62,309 bases of DNA from Gemmatimonadota bacterium (lineage in GTDB: Bacteria > 4572-55 > J002), in the NCBI GenBank assembly GCA_003697105.1, contig RFFQ01000131.1:1-62309 (forward strand), in the 5' to 3' direction. Below the pieces are notes generated by a model that worked only from the letters and a program-made list of their open reading frames with translations, was not told the DNA's origin and did no database searches. This document shows positions 43,831-52,635 of the stretch, piece by piece. Positions within the stretch are counted from its first letter, which is position 1, and every line of letters starts with the position of its first letter. Made by a program: the position numbers and the translations under genes.

Positions 43831-43880
43831 ACAAAGAACAGCTTTGTTTGTATTGTACCGCAACCCAGTTCATTTGTCAA
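43831..43880 (-). promoter_or_regulatory. Strong promoter of the alcohol dehydrogenase with operator-like repeat
   Basis: On the minus strand TTGACA (43880-43875) and TACAAT (43857-43852) are 17 bp apart. An inverted repeat ACAAAG (43831-43836) / CTTTGT (43842-43847) covers the predicted start site. Confidence 0.78.
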
Positions 43881-43885
43881 CGTCC

Positions 43886-46198
43886 ATGAAAATCTTGTCC
43901 TCAATTCTGATCAGTGCCGTCTTGATCCATGCCGCGCTGACGCTTTACTATAGTTATCGTCATCCCCGCTTTGACCCCAATGATGCAACCGGCTTATTTT
44001 GGGCAGAATCTGCCTTGCAATACCATTATGCCCATCAAATTGCACAAGGACACGACCTCCCTGCCATCGACAAACGGGCGCAATATCCGGAAGGTTTAAA
44101 TCTACAACAGGATTTGACCATTTTCATGGAATATGTGATCGGGTATGCCTACCGGCTTATTGGCTTCGGTGTACCGTTTCATGTATTTGCGGTCTGGTGG
44201 ATGGCGTTTTTCGCTGCCCTTAACGTCGGGGTATTGGGGTTGTTGGTTTACCATCTAACAGGGAATCGATTGGCAACGGCGGTGGCAGTCTGGTTTTATG
44301 CGCTGAGTCCGGTGGCGTTTGCCCGAACCGTGGGGAATTTTTTGCGGGAAGATTTTGCTCTGCTCTTTTTCTTTGGGGGCGTTTTACTGTTGATGTTGGC
44401 ATTATCCTCTTCCCCTCACCAACGACGGTATGCTGCCGGTGCGGGGGTAAGTTTTTTTATCTTGTTGAGTGCCTGGCATTTTGGACAGTTTGCCTTTTTG
44501 ACCGTCATTGCCGGATTGGCGGGGTTACATTTGCTCAAACCGGGAGCATTACGCCTTTCCACCTTCCTCTGGATTTACGGATTCGCGCTTGCCGCTGGGC
44601 TCTTGATGCCTCCGCTGCGTGCCCGGTGGTTTGCGCTCTCCCTACCAATGGTGATCAGCTTGTCCCTGATCGGGACGTTGATCGCTCACGAAAAGAATCT
44701 AATGAGCCGCCGCCGTTGGACGATCCTTTTTCCCTTTGATTTAGCATTTTGGTTACTCGTCGCCAGTTTCTTTCGTAAAACGGAAGATTATGCCCATGTC
44801 ACGCAATTGGCATGGAACAAACTTCGCTTTTTCCTGCAGAAACCCGCCGATCCTTCCCTGTTGCCCTATCACGCCCGCATTCTCTGGTTGGAGCCCTTCA
44901 ACAGCCCTGTCGTTGGGGAAGCCCTGTACCAGTTCGGGCTGGTGCTCCCCCTGACACTTATGGCGTTGGTTCTGCTGATTCGCAACTGGCGTAACCTACC
45001 CACCTCCCAGCAGGGCATGATTTATTTGAGCCTGATTTATCTTGTCGCCGCGATTTTGATCGAACGGATGAATGTCTTTGCGATTTTCTTTTTCTGTGGG
45101 GGGATCGGCTTAATAGTGTCCCAGATGGGATATACCAAGCGATGGCAACCGGTATTATGGGGTGTCCTGATCTTCGCTTTGGGCTTTCAAAGCTGGGTCG
45201 CGCTGAATTATGACCGTCCGAATCCATTCCGAAACTGGACGACAACGCTAACTCCTCCTCGATTAGAAATCCCCAATTATCAGGCGGATACCCGCGATAT
45301 GCTCCGTTGGATTCGCACGGAAACTCCGCAAACCTCCGTTTTTTTGAGCCGGTTTGCGGTGGGACCCTCGATCTATGTGTACGGTAACCGGGCGATCAAT
45401 TTGCAACCCAAATTTGAGTCCGTCGGCATTCGGGAGAAGGTGCGCCGGTTTACAGAAGCGTTGTACCAGTCGGAAGCCGATTTTTACGCACTTTGCCAAG
45501 CATGGGGCACAACACATTTTATTTATGAAGCCGCTTTTACCTTGGATCGTTCGCCGGAATCGGTGCGTTATCTAGCAGACCGGCTTGATCTGCCCCTCGA
45601 TTCGTTTGCATTTCAATGCCATTTTGCGGATCAAACCTTGACTTACTTTACCCCGGTTTATCAAAACTTTTATTTTAAGATTTTTGCGGTGTCGCCTCCG
45701 GATTCCATTGGCTCACCGCCGTTATTAACGCAACCGCTGTTCGACCCAAACCTATTTCAAATTGATTGGAACCGCCCGTTTTTTGATGATAGTCTCACCG
45801 ATGATGTGATTTTTCGGATTCACCAAGCGACCGCGCACAACAATCGGGGTATGCAGTTCCGCCAACAAGGGCATTATCAGCAAGCACTTCAGGAGTTTCA
45901 AACGGCGATTCAAACACTGCCCACCTTGCCGGCGCCTTATTTTAATCTGATCCAGTTGTTTGCCGAACACCGCCAGACCAACCAGATTCCGCTGGTGTAC
46001 CAGCGATTGATCCGGGGGCATCCTGATTTTGTCCCATTTCGCATTGAATTGGGGCAGTTTTGGCTACAACAGCAACAGTGGGAACAGGCGTTACAGGCAT
46101 TTCAGGTGGCGCAGGCGCTTGATCCTCAAAATCCGTATGTTCAACGTCAGTTACGCTATATTGAAGCCCAACGGAAGGGGAGGTCTTCCGCCGATTAG
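43886..46198 (+). CDS. GT-C-type integral membrane glycosyltransferase-like protein with TPR tail
   Basis: The protein has 770 residues from the ATG at 43886; the in-frame extension back to 43751 runs through the divergent promoter and is rejected. About twelve membrane helices follow a short loop with DPNDATG, the place where GT-C enzymes keep their catalytic Asp. Overall shape (first loop, helix bundle, soluble periplasmic domain) resembles STT3/PglB-like oligosaccharyltransferases or O-mannosyl/arabinosyl transferases, but the WWDYG motif is not seen. The C-terminal part (about 645-765) holds three TPR-like repeats (NNRGMQFRQQGHYQQALQEF, then WEQALQAFQVAQALDPQNP). The donor and acceptor are unknown. 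Confidence 0.72.
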   Translation: MKILSSILISAVLIHAALTLYYSYRHPRFDPNDATGLFWAESALQYHYAHQIAQGHDLPAIDKRAQYPEGLNLQQDLTIFMEYVIGYAYRLIGFGVPFHVFAVWWMAFFAALNVGVLGLLVYHLTGNRLATAVAVWFYALSPVAFARTVGNFLREDFALLFFFGGVLLLMLALSSSPHQRRYAAGAGVSFFILLSAWHFGQFAFLTVIAGLAGLHLLKPGALRLSTFLWIYGFALAAGLLMPPLRARWFALSLPMVISLSLIGTLIAHEKNLMSRRRWTILFPFDLAFWLLVASFFRKTEDYAHVTQLAWNKLRFFLQKPADPSLLPYHARILWLEPFNSPVVGEALYQFGLVLPLTLMALVLLIRNWRNLPTSQQGMIYLSLIYLVAAILIERMNVFAIFFFCGGIGLIVSQMGYTKRWQPVLWGVLIFALGFQSWVALNYDRPNPFRNWTTTLTPPRLEIPNYQADTRDMLRWIRTETPQTSVFLSRFAVGPSIYVYGNRAINLQPKFESVGIREKVRRFTEALYQSEADFYALCQAWGTTHFIYEAAFTLDRSPESVRYLADRLDLPLDSFAFQCHFADQTLTYFTPVYQNFYFKIFAVSPPDSIGSPPLLTQPLFDPNLFQIDWNRPFFDDSLTDDVIFRIHQATAHNNRGMQFRQQGHYQQALQEFQTAIQTLPTLPAPYFNLIQLFAEHRQTNQIPLVYQRLIRGHPDFVPFRIELGQFWLQQQQWEQALQAFQVAQALDPQNPYVQRQLRYIEAQRKGRSSAD

Positions 46199-46205
46199 AA
46201 TTTTC

Positions 46206-46234
46206 TTGAAATTTCATCAGGGATCGTGTATAGT
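46206..46234 (+). promoter_or_regulatory. Promoter of the panB unit
   Basis: TTGAAA (46206-46211) and TATAGT (46229-46234) are 17 bp apart, with TG directly before the -10. It lies about 55 bp upstream of the panB start. Confidence 0.72.
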
Positions 46235-46288
46235 TTCAAAAGCATTCCAAATCTGTCCTCCTCTTTACTTTCATGAATTTATAATGTG

Positions 46289-47086
46289 ATGGTCCGACGA
46301 AAAATTAGAATTCAATCCTATTTAAAGATGAAAAAACGCGGTGAAAAGATCAGTATGCTGACGGCATACGATTATCAAACCGCATTACTGCTGGATGCGG
46401 CGGAAATTGATGGTATTCTTATCGGTGATTCTGTCGCCAACGTAGTTTGTGGGGAGAGTACCACCCTGACCGCCACGCTGGATCAGATGATTTATCATGC
46501 CACCGCCGTCTGTAAGGCGGTGAAGTATGCCTTGACCGTCATTGATATGCCGTTTATGTCGTATCAAGTGAGTGTGGAAGAGGCGGTGCGAAATTGCGGG
46601 CGAGCATTGAAGGAAAGTGGGGTAGAGGCGGTCAAAATTGAGGGACCTCGTCCAGAGACTGTTGCCGCTATCACCCAAGCCGGGATTCCAGTCATGGGGC
46701 ATTTGGGGTTTGTGGCACAATCGATTCACCAACTCAGTGGGCCAAAAGTGCAAGCCAAATCGGAAGCGGCAGGTGAACGTCTATTGCAAGATGCCCGTGA
46801 TCTGGAAGCCGCCGGCTGTTTTGCGATTGTGTTGGAAATGGTGCCGGCAAACGTCGCCCGGCATGTCAGTGAAAACTTAACGATCCCGACGATTGGCATC
46901 GGTGCGGGCGTCCATTGCGACGGGCAAATTTTGGTTATTAATGATATTCTGGGGATGTTTGAACAGTTCCAGCCCAAATTTGTCAAACCGTATGCCGACG
47001 TGGGACGGATCGTCCGCGAAGCATGTGCGGCGTATCGTGCGGAGGTTAAAGCGCAATCCTTCCCGACGGATGATCATGCATGGTGA
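46289..47086 (+). CDS. panB: 3-methyl-2-oxobutanoate hydroxymethyltransferase
   Basis: The protein has 265 residues from the ATG at 46289 (a GTG one codon earlier is also possible). Conserved elements include MLTAYDYQTALLLD, ILIGDSVANVVCG (metal-site Asp), VIDMPFMSYQVS (second Asp), VKIEG, GHLGFVAQS and IGIGAGVHCDGQILVINDILGM. The enzyme adds a hydroxymethyl group from methylene-tetrahydrofolate to ketoisovalerate, the first step of pantothenate synthesis. No panC or panD adjoins it. The next gene begins 6 nt after its stop, so the anti-sigma-like ATPase is probably co-transcribed. Confidence 0.95.
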   Translation: MVRRKIRIQSYLKMKKRGEKISMLTAYDYQTALLLDAAEIDGILIGDSVANVVCGESTTLTATLDQMIYHATAVCKAVKYALTVIDMPFMSYQVSVEEAVRNCGRALKESGVEAVKIEGPRPETVAAITQAGIPVMGHLGFVAQSIHQLSGPKVQAKSEAAGERLLQDARDLEAAGCFAIVLEMVPANVARHVSENLTIPTIGIGAGVHCDGQILVINDILGMFEQFQPKFVKPYADVGRIVREACAAYRAEVKAQSFPTDDHAW

Positions 47087-47092
47087 TATGCT

Positions 47093-47530
47093 ATGTCTGT
47101 TTGGCTCAATAATGCAAAACAAATTCGATTTCCGACACAACTCAAGTACACCAAAACCGCACGGGAGTTTATTCAGGAGGTCATGGTTGAGGTTGGCGTT
47201 CCGCAATCCCTCCATTTGAAAATCATGCTGGCGGTAGATGAAGCCGTGGGGAATGCCATCAATCATGGGGGCAGTAACACTGGTGATACCGAGATCATTT
47301 TAACCTGCCGGATGCGTGGCACGGTGCTCGAAATTTTAGTTGAAGACTTTGGTGGAAAGCCCTTTGACCCCACCTATTTTGAGCGGATTGCAAAAGCAAA
47401 AACATGGGGTAAAGGCGGGCGAGGTATCCTGCTAATCAACCGTATCATGGATGAAGTCATGTATATTTTTGAAGAAGGAAAAAGCACCTTGGTTTATATG
47501 GCAAAAGACATCACACGTGAGGTCAAATGA
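47093..47530 (+). CDS. RsbW-like serine kinase/ATPase (anti-sigma type)
   Basis: The protein has 145 residues forming a single GHKL ATPase domain. The N box is AVDEAVGNAINHG (about 43-55), the G1 box VEDFGGKPFD and the G2-like region WGKGGRGILLI. This is the HATPase_c_2 group that includes RsbW and SpoIIAB, which phosphorylate an anti-anti-sigma partner and bind a sigma factor. No STAS partner or sigma factor is adjacent. The stop overlaps the MscS start by 4 nt. Confidence 0.85.
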   Translation: MSVWLNNAKQIRFPTQLKYTKTAREFIQEVMVEVGVPQSLHLKIMLAVDEAVGNAINHGGSNTGDTEIILTCRMRGTVLEILVEDFGGKPFDPTYFERIAKAKTWGKGGRGILLINRIMDEVMYIFEEGKSTLVYMAKDITREVK

Positions 47531-48369
47531 GGCAATTTTATCTCGTCAGTATTATCATGGGGGGGATGGTGCCCGGTATTGGGACTACGGCGCCGTTTGG
47601 GGGTACGGCATCCGGTTCTACGGTGGTTGTGCAGACCGTGACGGCACTTTTTCTATTTTTTGTTGCCTTTGTGTTAAACGGATTGTTGCGCATTACCTTA
47701 GACCGGCTCGTTCAACGGAAATTTGTAACGGCGGATTCCGTATTTGTTCGATACCCGTTATTGCAGGCGGTGCTGTGGGGGGTTGTGCTCACGTTGGTCT
47801 TTTTTTATATTTTACCGCTCCATTGGGAAATCGGTTTGGGGCTGGTTCTGGTTATCGGGCTTGGTGTTGGTTTTGCGTCAAAACAGATGTTTCAGAATGT
47901 TCTCAGCGGGCTTATAATTTTGATGGAACAGACCTTTCAAGCTGGGGACAGCATCCAATTTCAGGATATTTCCGGGAAGGTTATCCGCGTGGGGTTACAT
48001 TCCACCCGGCTTCAAACTGGAGAGGCATTAACGGTCTCCATCCCCAATTCTCGCTTATTGCAATATCCGATTTACCATCGCACGTTGAAAGGAGATCCAA
48101 AAACGACGGCGGTACTCACCACCGTGTTTCCGCCACCGGCGGTTGATCTGGAAACCTACCAGCAGATTGCCTATGAAGCCGCGCTGACCTCCCGTTATGT
48201 CGATTCGACCGAACCCGTACACGTTTATGTGGGATATTCATCTTCAGGCTCCGCATCTCTACAAGTGACGATTCGGGCTGCTGTAATCAATAGTCTGCAC
48301 GTTCTGGCATTTCAAACAGATGTATTACGGCGTATTCAGTTGGCATTAATGGCGAATCCAACGGGTTAA
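47527..48369 (+). CDS. Small mechanosensitive channel (MscS family)
   Basis: The protein has 280 residues. Three to four hydrophobic segments are followed by the pore-lining helix and the MscS beta domain: GLGVGFASKQMFQNVLSGLIIL, then GDSIQF and GKVIRVGLHSTRLQT, then SIPNSRLLQYPI. The Gly/Ala pattern of the pore helix matches the family. It opens under membrane tension and lets solutes out during osmotic downshock; some members are regulators of signalling. The start overlaps the RsbW-like gene (ATGA), so the two are made together. Confidence 0.88.
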   Translation: MRQFYLVSIIMGGMVPGIGTTAPFGGTASGSTVVVQTVTALFLFFVAFVLNGLLRITLDRLVQRKFVTADSVFVRYPLLQAVLWGVVLTLVFFYILPLHWEIGLGLVLVIGLGVGFASKQMFQNVLSGLIILMEQTFQAGDSIQFQDISGKVIRVGLHSTRLQTGEALTVSIPNSRLLQYPIYHRTLKGDPKTTAVLTTVFPPPAVDLETYQQIAYEAALTSRYVDSTEPVHVYVGYSSSGSASLQVTIRAAVINSLHVLAFQTDVLRRIQLALMANPTG

Positions 48370-48544
48370 AGCCGGGATTTTTCCTAAAACCGTCTGACTC
48401 TGGTTTGGATTCCGCTCACGAAGGCACACAAGCCGTCAACGAGCATCAACACAACTTATATTCTTTCCGTTATGATCCCCTTCGTGGGAGGCATTAAACC
48501 ATGTCTCTACTTTTCATATCGCTTTAGGCGAAGGACGTTTTATC

Positions 48545-48910
48545 ATGGCAAACCAAAATATTTCGGAACGGCGAAGGTTCCCTCGTTTAAACTCGCTGAA
48601 TTTGGTCTCTTATAAAGTCTATCCGGCGGAAGAAGCGGTTGCCGCCAGTGAAGGTGTGGCTCGCACGCTGGATATGAGTGCGGGTGGTGTCATGATTCAG
48701 ATTAATGAATCGGTCGATGCGCAAGCCATTTTAGATTTGATGATTGCCATTGGTGACGACATTATCCAAGCAAAGGGATTAGTTGTTCATGTGGACCAGA
48801 TTAAATCCGACGTGTACGATCTGGGTATTCAATTTATTGATATTTATCCGGATCAATTAGAGCTATTGATGCGATATATTGAGAAACGTGACCCGAATTC
48901 ATCCGGCTAG
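48545..48910 (+). CDS. PilZ-domain protein
   Basis: The protein has 121 residues: a single PilZ domain with the c-di-GMP-binding RxxxR in ERRRFPRLNS (about 8-17) and the second motif DMSAGGVMI (about 43-51). Both motifs are intact, so binding of cyclic di-GMP is expected. It lies 175 nt after the MscS gene and 79 nt before cheW, next to the chemosensory genes, which suggests that c-di-GMP feeds into motility or surface control. No diguanylate cyclase is in the window. Confidence 0.88.
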   Translation: MANQNISERRRFPRLNSLNLVSYKVYPAEEAVAASEGVARTLDMSAGGVMIQINESVDAQAILDLMIAIGDDIIQAKGLVVHVDQIKSDVYDLGIQFIDIYPDQLELLMRYIEKRDPNSSG

Positions 48911-48948
48911 ATGGGGGTTTTGTAAGGACATTATCCTTTGATTTTATA

Positions 48949-48977
48949 TTGACAATTGATAGGGATTAGTGTAGTTT
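48949..48977 (+). promoter_or_regulatory. Candidate promoter of the cheW unit
   Basis: TTGACA (48949-48954) and TAGTTT (48972-48977) are 17 bp apart. The start would be near 48984, very close to the cheW ATG at 48990, so the transcript would be nearly leaderless or a weaker site further up may be used. Confidence 0.4.
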
Positions 48978-48989
48978 CGCGAGGAATCT

Positions 48990-49454
48990 ATGCGATCAAG
49001 CACCGTTGAGCAAGCACAACAGCGCGACGTTAACGCCAGTCGTTATATTTCGTTTTTGCTGGATAATCAAGAGTTTGGCATACCGATCACACGCGTTCGG
49101 GAAATCAAAGAATTGGTACCGGTGGTTCGGGTGCCTAATGCCCCGCCGTATATAACCGGGGTGATTAACCTCCGAGGCACGATTGTTCCCATTTTGGATC
49201 TGCGCACGCGGTTGGGATTACCGCAGGTTCCCTCCTCACGGGATACCGGTATTATTATTGTTAATGTCGAAAACCGGTTGTGCGGTTTAGTTGTGGACCG
49301 GGTGGAAGATGTGAAAACCATTCGTTCCAGTGATATTGATAAAACACCAGAATTTGTTCTGGAAAAATTAGATGTTTCTTTTATTGATGGTGTAGCACGT
49401 ATAGGTGATATGCTATTGGTATTATTAGATATAGACGCTGTTTTTTCTAAGTAA
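48990..49454 (+). CDS. cheW: Chemotaxis coupling protein CheW
   Basis: The protein has 154 residues: one CheW domain after a short polar N-terminus. Typical segments are YISFLLDNQEFGIPITRVREI, VVRVPNAPPYITGVINLRG and ILDLRTRLGL. GLVVDRVEDVKTI follows in the second half. It couples receptors to the kinase CheA. GAGG precedes the ATG by 8 nt. It begins the chemosensory set, followed by cheY after 30 nt. Confidence 0.94.
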   Translation: MRSSTVEQAQQRDVNASRYISFLLDNQEFGIPITRVREIKELVPVVRVPNAPPYITGVINLRGTIVPILDLRTRLGLPQVPSSRDTGIIIVNVENRLCGLVVDRVEDVKTIRSSDIDKTPEFVLEKLDVSFIDGVARIGDMLLVLLDIDAVFSK

Positions 49455-49484
49455 CTCAGTCTTTAAGAAGGCAGGAGGATTCGA

Positions 49485-49850
49485 ATGGGTGCGACCGTTT
49501 TAATTGTGGATGATGCCATTTTTATGCGGACAATGCTGAAAGACATTTTGAAAAAAGAAGGCTACGAAATTGTGGGAGAAGCCAAAACCGGTCGGGAAGC
49601 AATTGAACGCTACAAAGAACTCTCTCCCGATTTGGTCACGATGGATATCGTGATGCCGGATATGGGAGGGATTGATGCCGTGCGAGAGATCATCGCGATG
49701 GATGAAAACGCAAAAATTTTGATGTGTAGCGCGATGGGACAGCAATCGTTGGTGATCGAGGCGATTCAGGCTGGTGCGCGTGACTTTGTGGTCAAACCGT
49801 TCCAACCCTCACGGGTATTGGAAGCGGCAGGTCGTGTGCTCGGCCACTAA
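49485..49850 (+). CDS. cheY: Response regulator CheY
   Basis: The protein has 121 residues: a stand-alone receiver domain. The acidic pair is in LIVDDAIFMRTML, the phosphoacceptor is D53 (LVTMDIVMPDMGG), Ser81 is in MCSAMGQQ and Lys103 in VVKPFQPS. The lysine-alanine-rich sequence closely follows the CheY type of thermophilic and spirochaete-like organisms (KILMCSAMGQQ). AGGAGG lies upstream. No flagellar gene is in the window, so its output (flagellar motor, pili or other) is open. Confidence 0.93.
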   Translation: MGATVLIVDDAIFMRTMLKDILKKEGYEIVGEAKTGREAIERYKELSPDLVTMDIVMPDMGGIDAVREIIAMDENAKILMCSAMGQQSLVIEAIQAGARDFVVKPFQPSRVLEAAGRVLGH

Positions 49851-49982
49851 TGGCGGGATGCCTGCCATGTGGTTTTGTTACCCCCGTTTGTGCTTTTTTG
49901 CCGATAAACTGACGTTCGATCTTATGTTCCCCAACACCGGTGTCTTCTGCGTAGTTCCGCCGGAAGATAAACTAGGCGCTCG

Positions 49983-51986
49983 ATGGAAATTTCCGAATAC
50001 AAAGAATTATTTTTGGTTGAAGCGGAAGAACATCTTGCCAGTATTAATCAAGCCATTTTTGCGTTGGAAAAAGACCCCTCGGACGAGGGGCATGTTGGTG
50101 AGATCTTTCGATCCGTACATACCATCAAAGGTATGTCCGCCACAATGGGTTATGACGACATTGCTGAATTATGTCATACCCTGGAAAATGTGCTTGACAA
50201 GTTACGTTCGCAGGTGATCCCCGCATCCACAGCCGTGGTCGATGTCTTGCTGGAAACCATTGATTATCTGGAACAGTTGGTTGAAAGCAAACGGGCTGGT
50301 AACGCGCCCGATGTGGATTTCTCCGACATCCATTCACGCCTGCAACGCCTATCGGAAACGTCAACACCTATTGAACCATCTCCTCGTTTGGAGACCTCCA
50401 CAGGTCACCTCCCACAGTTTTCTACTGAGATTTTAGACCAATTAACCGCCGCTATCGATTCGGAGTTCAAACCCTACTACCTTAAAATCAGCCTCGACCC
50501 CAATTGTGTGATGAAATCGGTGCGCGCATTTATGGTGCTCCGTTTGTTTAAGGAAGATTCACGCTACCGGTACATTGCTTCCGTCCCACCTGAAGATGAG
50601 ATCATGGCAGAAGGGTTTGGAGTCGATTTTGATGTGCTGACGACTGCCTCTATTTCTGAGGCGGAGATTCGCCATGCCGTTGAACGTATCCTTGAAGTCA
50701 AGAAATGTGTAGTCTTCCCTTTGCATATCGGAGAAGGCACCGTTTCCATGGATATGGTCGAACGCCAGCCCGATACACCCAGTGGCAGCGGTTTCAACCA
50801 GTTAGAATCGCGTGTGATGCGAGGCATTCGCGATATCCGGATCAGCATTGAACGGCTTGATAATCTGATGAAATTGGTCGGTGAACTGGTGATCACTCGT
50901 GGACGGTTGCACCAATTAACTCAGGAATACCGCATTGAACCATTGGAAGAAGTCATCACCCAACTTACCCGCTTGACCACTGACCTTCAGGATGAGGTGA
51001 TGCAAGCCCGAATGGTGCCGGTAAAACAAATTTTTGACCGCTTTCCACGCGTCGTGCGAGATATATCTAAAAATTTGAATAAGCCCATCGAATTAGTGGT
51101 GCAAGGGGACGAGATCGAATTGGATCGCTCCATGTTAGAACAAATCGGCGACCCGTTGGTCCACTTGATCCGCAATTCCGCTGATCACGGCATTGAAAGC
51201 CCAGAAGAGCGGTTACGGAAAGGAAAACCGGAAACCGGCACGATTCGATTGGTGGCAGAACGGGATAAAACCAGTGTTATTGTCTATGTGGAAGACGATG
51301 GGAGGGGTATTGATAAAGAGGCAATTGTCAGTACCGCTCTGAAACGGGGACTCATTACCGCGGATCAGATTCCCCAAATGGATGACCGTAGCATCTATAA
51401 TTTGATGACACGACCCGGATTTAGCACCAAAACCACAACAACGGATATTTCGGGACGAGGGGTTGGGTTAGATGTAGTCCGGTCTAAAGTTAAAGCAATG
51501 AATGGCTCTTTGGTGATTGATTCTCAACCCGGCCAAGGTGCACGTTTCACCTTGCGGTTACCCCTGACATTGATCATCGATCAAGCGATGCTGGTTAAAG
51601 TTGAGAACGAAACCTACGCGATTCCCGTTAATCAAGCCACCGAAATTGCGGAATTAACCACAGATTATCTAAAAACAATCCGCCACAAGGAAGTGGTTAT
51701 CTTACGCGACGATATTTTCCCGCTGATCCGGTTAAAAGAGGTTCTCCATGTGCCGGAGGCAAATGGAAATGGCGCTCCAACAGAAAAATCAACCTTATCC
51801 ATTGTGGTGGTGGAGTTGGGAACCAGGCGGTTAGCCATTTTGGTGGATTCATTGATCGAGCAACAAGAAATTGTGGTCAAAAATTTAGACCCCCTCATTG
51901 GGAATCTAGATGGTATTTCTGGGGTGACCATCATTGGAAATGGGCTACCCGCGTTTATTTTGGATATTGCGAGTCTGATTAAATAA
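49983..51986 (+). CDS. cheA: Chemotaxis histidine kinase CheA
   Basis: The protein has 667 residues with all five CheA regions. HPt P1 carries H46 (SVHTIKGMSATMG). A P2-like CheY-binding domain spans about 150-260 and dimerisation P3 about 270-340. The ATPase P4 has the N box HLIRNSADHGIE (about 394-405), DDGRG (438-442) and GRGVGLD (491-497). A CheW-like P5 covers about 525-667. All key residues are intact. It lies 132 nt after cheY, a gap with nothing notable, and 22 nt before cheC. No MCP, CheR or CheB gene is near. Confidence 0.95.
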   Translation: MEISEYKELFLVEAEEHLASINQAIFALEKDPSDEGHVGEIFRSVHTIKGMSATMGYDDIAELCHTLENVLDKLRSQVIPASTAVVDVLLETIDYLEQLVESKRAGNAPDVDFSDIHSRLQRLSETSTPIEPSPRLETSTGHLPQFSTEILDQLTAAIDSEFKPYYLKISLDPNCVMKSVRAFMVLRLFKEDSRYRYIASVPPEDEIMAEGFGVDFDVLTTASISEAEIRHAVERILEVKKCVVFPLHIGEGTVSMDMVERQPDTPSGSGFNQLESRVMRGIRDIRISIERLDNLMKLVGELVITRGRLHQLTQEYRIEPLEEVITQLTRLTTDLQDEVMQARMVPVKQIFDRFPRVVRDISKNLNKPIELVVQGDEIELDRSMLEQIGDPLVHLIRNSADHGIESPEERLRKGKPETGTIRLVAERDKTSVIVYVEDDGRGIDKEAIVSTALKRGLITADQIPQMDDRSIYNLMTRPGFSTKTTTTDISGRGVGLDVVRSKVKAMNGSLVIDSQPGQGARFTLRLPLTLIIDQAMLVKVENETYAIPVNQATEIAELTTDYLKTIRHKEVVILRDDIFPLIRLKEVLHVPEANGNGAPTEKSTLSIVVVELGTRRLAILVDSLIEQQEIVVKNLDPLIGNLDGISGVTIIGNGLPAFILDIASLIK

Positions 51987-52008
51987 CGACATTGTCAGGA
52001 GGTGAGCT

Positions 52009-52635
52009 ATGCGGATTGCTGAACTACAAGACATTCAATTGGATGCGTTAAAAGAAGTGGCAAATATCGGTGCCGGTCATGCCGCGACAGCGCTATCCCA
52101 ATTGATTAGCAAACAAGTGATGTTGAAAGTCCCTTCATTACAGTTAGACCCTCTGGAAAATGTACCCAACTTGCTGGGGAGTCCTGAGCGGGTGGTGGCA
52201 GGGGTTCTGATGCACATTTTGGGAGACATCACCGGACGGATGTTGCTGTTGTTCCCGCGGGAAGCCGCCCTAGTGCTCACCGACCGTCTGCTAGGGAAAG
52301 AACCGGGTACCACCACCAGTTTTACCGAAATGGAGCGCTCTTGTATCTCGGAAACGGGGAATATCTTGGCCGGTTCTTATTTAGGTGCTCTGGGTGAATT
52401 TTTGGGGCTACTGTTACTTCCCTCCGTGCCCAGTATGGTGCTGGATATGTCCGGGGCGGTTCTTACCACAGCGTATCTGGGCTTTGGTGAACCGCAGGAT
52501 TTTGTCATCTGTATCGAGACCTCCTTCCACTTTGTGGAAGATGATAAGCAATTGAAAGGCTTTTTCTTCCTGATTCCCGATATGGACTCGCTGGAAATTA
52601 TCCTGAAATCGATTGATGTTAGCTTCCACATGTAA
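52009..52635 (+). CDS. cheC: CheY-phosphate phosphatase CheC
   Basis: The protein has 208 residues with AGGAGGTG upstream. Both phosphatase motifs of the CheC type are present: LKEVANIGAGHAATALS (E and N, about 10-26) and CISETGNILAGSYLGAL (about 107-123). The family dephosphorylates CheY-P, often together with CheD, which is not seen here. It ends the chemosensory set. Its last 20 nt overlap the gatB start region, so gatB may be translated by coupling. Confidence 0.9.
   Translation: MRIAELQDIQLDALKEVANIGAGHAATALSQLISKQVMLKVPSLQLDPLENVPNLLGSPERVVAGVLMHILGDITGRMLLLFPREAALVLTDRLLGKEPGTTTSFTEMERSCISETGNILAGSYLGALGEFLGLLLLPSVPSMVLDMSGAVLTTAYLGFGEPQDFVICIETSFHFVEDDKQLKGFFFLIPDMDSLEIILKSIDVSFHM

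Noticed and set aside
43751-43885. N-terminal extension of the GT-C protein
   Set aside because: It would run through the alcohol dehydrogenase promoter and has no ribosome binding site; translation from 43886 gives a normal first membrane helix.
47451-48146. 231-codon frame overlapping the MscS gene
   Set aside because: It is the shifted frame of the RsbW-like/MscS pair; Cys/Gly-rich shadow without motifs, whereas the MscS frame has the full family pattern. No frameshift is needed.
48414-48535. Distant inverted repeat CACGAAGG/CCTTCGTG before the PilZ gene
   Set aside because: Only 8 bp with a loop of about 100 nt; could arise by chance.
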